Origin: Diphasiastrum complanatum
Lineage: Eukaryota > Streptophyta > Lycopodiopsida > Lycopodiales > Lycopodiaceae
Reading direction: 5' to 3'
Length of the DNA: 64,000 nt
Assembly (NCBI GenBank): GCA_029204225.1
Contig: CM055109.1
Span: 44,703,054 to 44,767,053, forward strand
The translations under genes and the position numbers were made by a program. How positions within the stretch are numbered: position 1 is the first letter of the stretch; the number at the start of each line of letters is the position of its first letter. Of the stretch, positions 58,334 through 64,000 are shown in pieces. The notes beneath the pieces were generated by a model. That model saw only the letters and a list, made by a program, of their open reading frames with translations. It did no database searches and was not told the origin of the DNA.

Positions 58334-59570
58334 ATGCATCCCTCGGCAAAAGGCTCATTCCGAAAAAGAAAAATATTGGATAACATATATAGAAGCTCTT
58401 GGAAAGGCAGGATAATTGATTTCAAAGTATCACCTGCCGATCAATCTATCATGGAAGTTTTAGTTCAACATGCTTATCTTCACAATGAGCTCAACATTCA
58501 TGATTTGAATCCAAATGATAGAAGAAAATGCAATTGTAAGCTTTCAGATTTAATTTTTTTAGAGTTAGCATTTTCTTTAAATTATATTTTTCTTGTGATG
58601 TTTTTGTTGGTTTTACAGATTTGTATCCATCAAATTTTGTTGAATGGCAAACAATTCAATCGATTGCAGGAATAATCGATGTCATACATTCGGATATCGA
58701 TATTTTACAATATAAAGGTCGTTCTCCAAAAACACTTTTAGAGTCAGGAGTTTTCTTTTATGATCACACCAATTTTCTTGATAAAAATGATTTAGTTAGT
58801 AGATTAGAGCCATATCCTCTACCAGATTTTTCGAGTGAGGAATGGATTTCTCCTTATGCAGCAATTTCAGAAAGTTTTCAATCTAGACTATATATTGATA
58901 TTCAAAGTATATTAAAATGTAGCACTGGATCAAAGAATAATAGATTAAGTTGGTATCTACCTTTTACTATTTTTGTTTGATTTTTTTTTCCAAATGCAAT
59001 GTTCGAAGAACAAAAACAATGTTTATTTGTAAGGACTTGAGTGTTGAAATAATCGCCGAGTTGTTGGATGATGGTTGGGATACGAAACAAAATCAGCAAG
59101 TTGAATGCAGAGTATGTTACTCATCAATGACATTTAGATATCACATCGCAAAACAAATGCTCACTTTGCTGCTGTATTATAGAAGATGGATTAAATGCAA
59201 AAACGTTTGAAAGCCACTTGATCAAGATTTGGGTATAAACCCTCAAGAGCAACTTCAAATAACAGTGAAAAAAAATGACAACGTTCTTGCAATGGTTGAG
59301 GTCGAGGAAGATTGGTGTCTCAATCACGTTCAATCAGAACTAGACATGTTACAATTCGATCTACCTCAGTACTATCAATTTCGATTGAATGGTGTAAAGG
59401 TATGTTATGCCATATGAAAATATTTCTTTTTTTCTATTTCTAAGTGAATCAGTTTCAAAAAATATATTAACTAAAACAATTTCTCTTGTGTAGGTTAGAA
59501 TAAGGCAGGAAGAGCATATAAAATTCAAAACATTGGAACATCCATCGAAATTGAAGATCCATAGATTATG
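58334..59570 (+). pseudogene. Unrecognised spliced reading frame beside the H3/C48 cluster
   Basis: An open segment (ATG 58334) ends at GTAAGC (58536) and continues at 58619 after TTTTACAG, phase 1, giving NDRRKCNYLYPSNFVEW. It is open to 58953 with EEWISPYAAISESFQSRL. A further open block (59005-59207) carries ECRVCYSS (Cys motif). After a TGA at 59208 the same frame runs to a GTATGT donor at 59400 (DWCLNHVQSELDML), joining VRIRQEEHIKF after TTGTGTAG. A TGA is also formed at the likely second junction (58952/59004). Codon-like texture with two lesions suggests a decayed gene. I do not recognise the family. Confidence 0.5.
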
Positions 59571-59639
59571 AACAATGGAATTTTTGAAAATATATGAACC
59601 ACTTTTTCTATGAGGCTCTTTCATTTCTATGATCTCCAT

Positions 59640-59765
59640 TTTCATGGTGCAGAACACAATGTAATTGCAATTGGATAATATGAGTTTTCAATAACAAGAT
59701 TCATTGTCTCCTACAGGAAATGCATTATTTCCATTGGAGAGATCTTTGTGCACTTGAACTGACCA
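59640..59765 (-). pseudogene. Duplicate of the C48-like last exon
   Basis: On the minus strand this parallels 60291-60200: GTGCACAAAGATCTCTCCAATGG against the equivalent of KCPKVSPMEIMHF, with an early stop and further changes. It indicates an older tandem copy of the protease gene of which only the end survives. Confidence 0.6.
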
Positions 59766-60150
59766 CTACAATTAGAAATTGAATCGACGCTTGCCCATAT
59801 TGAAGTCTCGGATATATCGGTTGTATTTTTGGTCTTCATTGTCGTGGTCTGTATTGTCCTTGTCTTGCCATATTTGGATATGTTCAGAAGATGATTTGAT
59901 CAAAGCTTTGTCACAACAAATCCAAAAAAAATCATGGTAAAGGCAAGGCAGACCAAGTCTATGAAAAACAAACATGTAGGAAAACCATAGAAATTAAAGA
60001 TGAATGAATAATAACCTGAATTAATAATAGGAAAACAAACATGTAAGAACAACCATAGAAAACTATAAATATATTTCTATAAAAAAATACATGTGTCTCA
60101 TCCACATCAAGGGACACCAGCTTTTTATCAGTATCAACTTTCTATGATCT

Positions 60151-60826
60151 CTACATCCATTTCTCCAGTTGGAAGTGGCTTGGGTGGGAACACTCTGCCA
60201 CTACAACTGGATATGAATTTTCGATCACAAGCTTTATGGTCTCCTTCTTGAAGTGCATTATCTCCATCGGGGAGACCTTTGGGCATTTATACTGAAAAAA
60301 ATAAAAACACAGTTAAATGTTATTAATCAAAGATTAGTTATTAGAAATGTGATTATGAAAAAAAAAAACACTATTGAATGTTATTAATCGAAGATTACCT
60401 CTTCCAGATTGGGAAGTCCATCTTGTAGTGCAAGCCAATTGAAAAAGTGTTTGGCATTGCATACCGTATACCAACCACAGCTGACAAAATCAACCTGCTG
60501 GGAGGACTGTAGTATCCAATATAAACGAAAGTTAGTAACCAAGTTTTAACACTATGTGATATCAGATCAACACGTAGGAGGTTATAATAAAATCTACAAC
60601 GGAAACAAGTGCGCGTCAAACCGATATCCAAAAAATATTGTTTGAATATTGGATCAGCACGCATGATTTAAAAAGAAACCAAGCAATAACTAAAGGGTGT
60701 GTCAAACTGATATTGAAAATTTTTTACCTCTGTATCAACCATTTTTAGCTTCGTATATGCTATTGCATGTGGTACTGGAAAGAGTTCCAGTATTTTCTAG
60801 ATATGGCTCCTGGCAATTTTTTTTTT

Positions 60827-60921
<95 letters not shown>

Positions 60922-61201
60922 GAGTTCATCTTTAAACAAATTGGATTACACACACCCTCATCATTGACATTTAAGGACAACACATATAAGCTCCAATGGT
61001 CACTACAATCAGAAAACAATAAATTTATGAGAATGAATGTGAAATCAAAATTCATATAAAAAATTCAACCCTTAATAAAATCTGATAGAAATACACTTAC
61101 TTTGTTATGTATGGGAGCACGAGAATTGGAGTCCCTAGTCTAACGTACTGGAGCATATCATCGTGCAGACTTTTGAAATCAGAGAAATCAAAAGCAGCCA
61201 T
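60151..61201 (-). pseudogene. Ulp1/C48-like cysteine protease (SUMO-protease fold), spliced
   Basis: On the minus strand, 61201-61101 (MAAFDFSDFKSLHDDMLQ, ILVLPYIT) is followed by donor GTAAGT, a 98-bp intron and acceptor TGATTGTAG. The exon from 61002 supplies NDHWSLYVLSL, the catalytic-His motif of C48 peptidases. A (GT)n tract interrupts the middle. Exon 60506-60399 (SSQQVDFVSCGWYTVCNAKH) has the oxyanion Gln and catalytic Cys at the family spacing (Q-x5-C, Ser where Asp is usual). Exon 60291-60151 follows (KCPKVSPMEIMHF) and ends in TAG. Upstream the frame continues across a one-base shift into 61503-61243. C48 proteases process SUMO in cells and also occur in plant DNA transposons. The catalytic Asp segment was not resolved. 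Confidence 0.65.
60817..60917 (+). repeat. (T)n(GT)n microsatellite
   Basis: A T-run followed by about 86 bp of GT repeats. It lies between the His and Cys exons of the C48-like gene and may be intronic. Confidence 0.95.
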
Positions 61202-61242
61202 GAATTGAAGCAGAAACAATGCTACATATATAAACAGTGGGT

Positions 61243-61503
61243 CTAGAAAAACTCCATCCAGTACTGAAATGCCCCCTCTCCTACATTGTCCCCTAGCATT
61301 TTATCACTACTTTCTAATTCACCTTTATCTAATTTAGAAAGAGGAAGACCAGGATTGGTCTTCAGCATCTTAAAACTGTATATAGGACCTAAAGCTTTAA
61401 GATATGTGTTTAACAATTGGTCATATTGTACATATTGAGGAGTATTTACAAAGGCAAGTGTAGGGGGTAAAGGAAGTAATACAGATAAATCACTAAAAGT
61501 CAT
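61243..61503 (-). pseudogene. Reading frame leading into the C48-like domain
   Basis: ATG at 61503; 86 codons (PLPPTLAFVNTPQYVQYDQL, then LNTYLKALGPIYSFKMLK). At the end, QYWMEFF and a stop overlap a frame one base over, LDGVFLDPLFIYVALFLLQF, which runs directly into MAAFDFSDFK of the protease. A one-base deletion near 61265 would explain this. The start overlaps the end of the Ser/Pro-rich frame. Confidence 0.55.
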
Positions 61504-61896
61504 TCGAAATTGATTCTACCTTTATTTCTACAAAATCATCTAAATCATTTCTTGGAATAGGAGGTGGGAAACTAATATTTGAGAGGGTAAGAGGAGACTG
61601 AGATTTTGAAGGAGGAAGAGATTTGTTAGGAGAGGAAGATTTAGGAGGAGAAGATGGAGATTGAGTTCTAGGAGAAGAAGGAGGAGACTTAGGAGGAGAT
61701 TGTCGAGCAGTTAGAATCTCATGTAGAGGATAAGACTTTGAAGAATCCCTCGCTTTATTAGGAGGGTCACGAGACCTCCTCTTCTTTGAAACACTCCCGA
61801 TCTGTACTCGAAAAATAAGTTGAGATGGTTGAGATTGCTTTCGTTTTCTTTCTCTGCATCTTATTTTGGAAGAGAGGAAGGAGCTGGTCTAAAATA
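61493..61896 (-). pseudogene. Basic and Ser/Pro-rich reading frame
   Basis: Open from about 61896 on the minus strand and overlapping the end of the H3-like frame in another phase: basic (RCRERKRKQSQ, then VSKKRRSRDPP, nuclear-localisation-like), then Ser/Pro-rich (SPPKSPPSSPRTQSPSSPP), acidic near the end, stop at 61493-61495. There is no ATG in a good position. It either starts by splicing (TTCGAGTACAG at about 61805 is a possible acceptor) or is the middle of a longer protein. Confidence 0.5.
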
Positions 61897-62313
61897 CTCT
61901 ACAAATTTGTCATATGTGTCCCGTAGCCTGAACACAATGTTAAAATCCTTGGGCATGATGGTCACCCTCTTGGCATGGACAGTTGCAACAACACTATTTG
62001 AAAAAAATTTCACTTGGAAATTCTCATATGCAGTGTGCAGTGCCTCAATTGTCGTTACAGTCCATCATACATCTACAGATAGACTTTTTGTAACCTCTCT
62101 GATGGAACTCTGTATGTGAGCTTTCAGAATCAGAAGATTATTGGTCTTCCGGAGCTTCTGAATATCCTTTAGCCAGGGAGGGTCCCTTTGTCTGCCCCTT
62201 GGCTTAGGAGGAGGTGGTGGTCGACGAGGCAGTGGTGGTGGATCTTCCTGACCCCCCCCTGTGATTGGGATTCCACCAGGGTGGATTCGTGTTGTTTGCT
62301 TAGTCCGTGCCAT
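61861..62313 (-). pseudogene. Histone H3-like protein with one in-frame stop
   Basis: ATG at 62313-62311, TAA at 61863-61861, 150 codons, one frame throughout. The N-terminus MARTKQTTRIHPGG mimics the H3 tail (MARTKQTARKSTGG). A Pro-rich linker (PPPLPRRPPPPPKPRGR) replaces the rest of the tail. The histone fold follows: LKDIQKLRKTNNLLILKAHI, then IREVTKSL, ALHTAYENF, and the H3 signature VHAKRVTIMPKDFNIVFRLR, plus about 15 extra C-terminal residues. A TGA at 62067-62065 lies where H3 has Arg, consistent with CGA to TGA decay. Trp-Thr follows the stop where H3 has Phe-Gln, which recalls centromeric H3, but loop 1 is not lengthened. The lysines usually acetylated on H3 are mostly absent. Confidence 0.8.
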
Positions 62314-62399
62314 TATTATCCAATATTGGATCATCACGCGAAACAGAAGTCAGGTCGAGCACGTCGAACTGATACCTGAACTTAGACCAAACCGATACC

Positions 62400-63570
62400 T
62401 AAGAGCAGATGGGCGCGCGCGAGTAAAAGTGAAATGTAGGTAGATTGCTTTGGGTGCCCTGAATCGCTACCACATGGAAGTAGAGAACGATAAGAACTTT
62501 AAGCAAAAAAATTTAAGCATCGTCCATCTGTATATATAGTGCAAATCCGAAATAATTGCGTACGTGGTGGTTTGGAATTTTGAGGCTCGGATTACACTGA
62601 TGATTACTTCGAGATATTTAGAGGCTTGTCCAATCAAATATCCATCGGTCATCAAGATGATTAGTCGATATGGCTAATGACGACCACAATTAATTTCTAC
62701 AAAAGTATGGTCACATCTACAAGTAATTCTACAAAAGTATGGTCACATCTACAATTAATTTTTGAAATTGACAAGGTTATGCTATAAATATCTAACCTTT
62801 TTTTATATCCAATCATTATAATTTTGAAAAATTCCAACGGCCATTATTTCATCCAATAGCGAATCGACATGCATATACTACATGTGTAAACCAGAGAGGT
62901 ATTCTCATGATTGGACGGTAATATGAATGATCAGAACTTGACTCGATAGATTCTTCTTAGCTTTGGACAGTATTAAGAGTCTACTGAATCAAGCTTTGAT
63001 CATGCATAATGCCGTCCAATAATTTGGACAATTTTCAAAAATCTTTTTTTCCTGCAATAGTGATTCGACGCACACAGTCCAAGTGGAAAATCACTTTCTT
63101 CTCCCAAACGTGTTGTTCCGATATCTGAGACGCACTAAAAATTTATTGGAACGTAATATAAACCATCAAAGCCTGCTTCGACAAATTTTTTTATGCTTTG
63201 GATGTATGAGGAATCTCCTGAATTAAGCTTTGATGATTCGTAATGCATTCCAATAGTGAATCAATCGCACCAAGTTGAAAAATCATTTTTTTGGGACGGG
63301 TGCGCTGATCCAATATTCGATTCGTCATATCGGAGTATTTAATCAACATGCGTCTATTTGATCTGTTCTTGTGAAGCACTTGTCCTCTCACGTGGAATCC
63401 GTATCAGCTCTTTCAAAAATGCTCCGCTTTATGAAAAAGTTCTGAATGAACAATTATCTCAAAAGAAAAAATTCCGTTCTTACGGTGCTTAAATAGGGTG
63501 AGAGACTGTAATAATTGCCCTCATACATGTTTTTCAATGATGTCCATGTAATATTTGTTTACTATTTATT
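62400..63570. other. AT-rich region with recurring short motifs, no gene
   Basis: Phrases such as TCCAATAGYGAATC and AAGCTTTGATSATKCRTAAT recur (62858, 62990, 63054, 63228, 63252), and TGATCCAATATT appears near 63306 as well as at 60650 and 62325. No reading frame with a recognisable domain is present. Confidence 0.4.
62692..62754. repeat. 31-bp tandem duplication
   Basis: CTACAAAAGTATGGTCACAT occurs twice in immediate succession. Confidence 0.9.
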
Positions 63571-63574
63571 TAAT

Positions 63575-63711
63575 AATGATTCAAGAAAGTCTAGTGATAG
63601 ACTATTTAACGTAATTCGGTGCAGGTACAAATTTTAGGGTCAGGGCTAATGATGATTCAGAGAACCTAGTGATAGACTAATTAATGTATTCCGGCGTAGG
63701 TATAAATTTGT
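63575..63711. repeat. 76-bp tandem duplication
   Basis: Two copies (from 63575 and 63651) share GATTCA, CTAGTGATAGACTA, TTAA and GTACAAATTT/GTATAAATTT with about 20 percent difference. Confidence 0.8.
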
Positions 63712-63721
63712 GTCACTCTGA

Positions 63722-64000
63722 TTGCTAGTTTCTCAGATTATTAGTACTCCTATTCAGGATATAGATAGTTTTTGTTTCGTTCATTTTCAGGACCTTGTAC
63801 ATTCTCAACCATCCTCTAAGCATAAACACAATAGAAAGTACTCTAACCTGCATGACCATTTCAAAAGAAATATATATTGTGGTATCCACAAACGAATATG
63901 TCGCCTTCTAATCAAAGGAATGGCTTTTGTCTTTTACATATCTGCTAAAATTCTAGATGATGAGTCTGTTGAATCTTCTATTATTCCATTGATCGAAGTA
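63722..64000 (+). CDS. Open reading frame running off the window end (possible exon)
   Basis: The frame is open from 63722 to the last base, 93 codons. From 63791, after TTCATTTTCAG (a good acceptor), it reads DLVHSQPSSKHKHNRKYSNL, then HKRICRLLIKGMAFVFYISA and an acidic end. Codons look natural (no repeats, basic then hydrophobic), but I recognise no family and there is no ATG before the hydrophobic part. It may be an internal exon of a gene beyond the window or a chance frame. Confidence 0.35.
   Translation, partial: MLVSQIISTPIQDIDSFCFVHFQDLVHSQPSSKHKHNRKYSNLHDHFKRNIYCGIHKRICRLLIKGMAFVFYISAKILDDESVESSIIPLIEV

Noticed and set aside
60697-61059. Val-Cys and Thr-His frames over 60831-60917
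   Set aside because: Translation of the (GT)n microsatellite. Only the HWSLYVL part upstream of it has meaning.
61861-62070. A frameshift in the T-run of the H3-like frame
   Set aside because: Recounting gives seven T residues, so the frame stays open; the only lesion is the TGA at 62065-62067.

Overview
This is nuclear DNA of a land plant with a repeat-rich genome. The evidence is two spliced genes of plant type (the C-terminal half of RFT1 and a complete PAR1-family gene), GT-AG introns of up to about 11.8 kb, chromodomain Ty3/Gypsy elements with a methionine-tRNA primer site, Ty1/Copia remnants, several LINEs, TIR elements and very long (CT)n tracts. A fern or another non-seed vascular plant would fit the large transposon-filled introns, but that is inference; the sequence only establishes a land plant.

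Layout. 1-11 kb is nested transposons on the minus strand: a possible LTR remnant (1-845), one LINE fragment (900-2797), a second LINE (2803-10556) split by a Ty3/Gypsy chromovirus (3390-9766, 5-bp target duplication), and a truncated LTR (10560-11036). From 12.46 to 38.70 kb lie seven consecutive plus-strand exons of RFT1, the ER protein linked to dolichol-linked oligosaccharide assembly. Its introns hold a deleted Copia element, head-to-tail LINEs, a hAT-like MITE and other TIR elements. 38.7-45.9 kb is intergenic, with microsatellite-bearing repeats. 45.92-46.90 kb is a complete four-exon PAR1 gene on the minus strand. 47-53.6 kb holds minisatellites, (CT)n tracts and a Copia scrap, and 53.57-56.06 kb is a second, decayed Gypsy pol on the minus strand.

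The least expected region is 58.3-62.4 kb. On the minus strand it has a histone H3-like reading frame (start MARTKQT, hallmark HAKRVTIMPKD) broken by one TGA, then a basic/Ser-Pro-rich frame, then a spliced Ulp1/C48-type cysteine-protease frame with recognisable His, Gln and Cys motifs. An unrecognised spliced plus-strand reading frame lies beside it. Whether this is a decayed gene cluster or an undescribed mobile or viral-derived unit cannot be settled from this window.

Splice sites, frames and repeat boundaries were read by eye. Product names rest on motif recognition, not on database searches.
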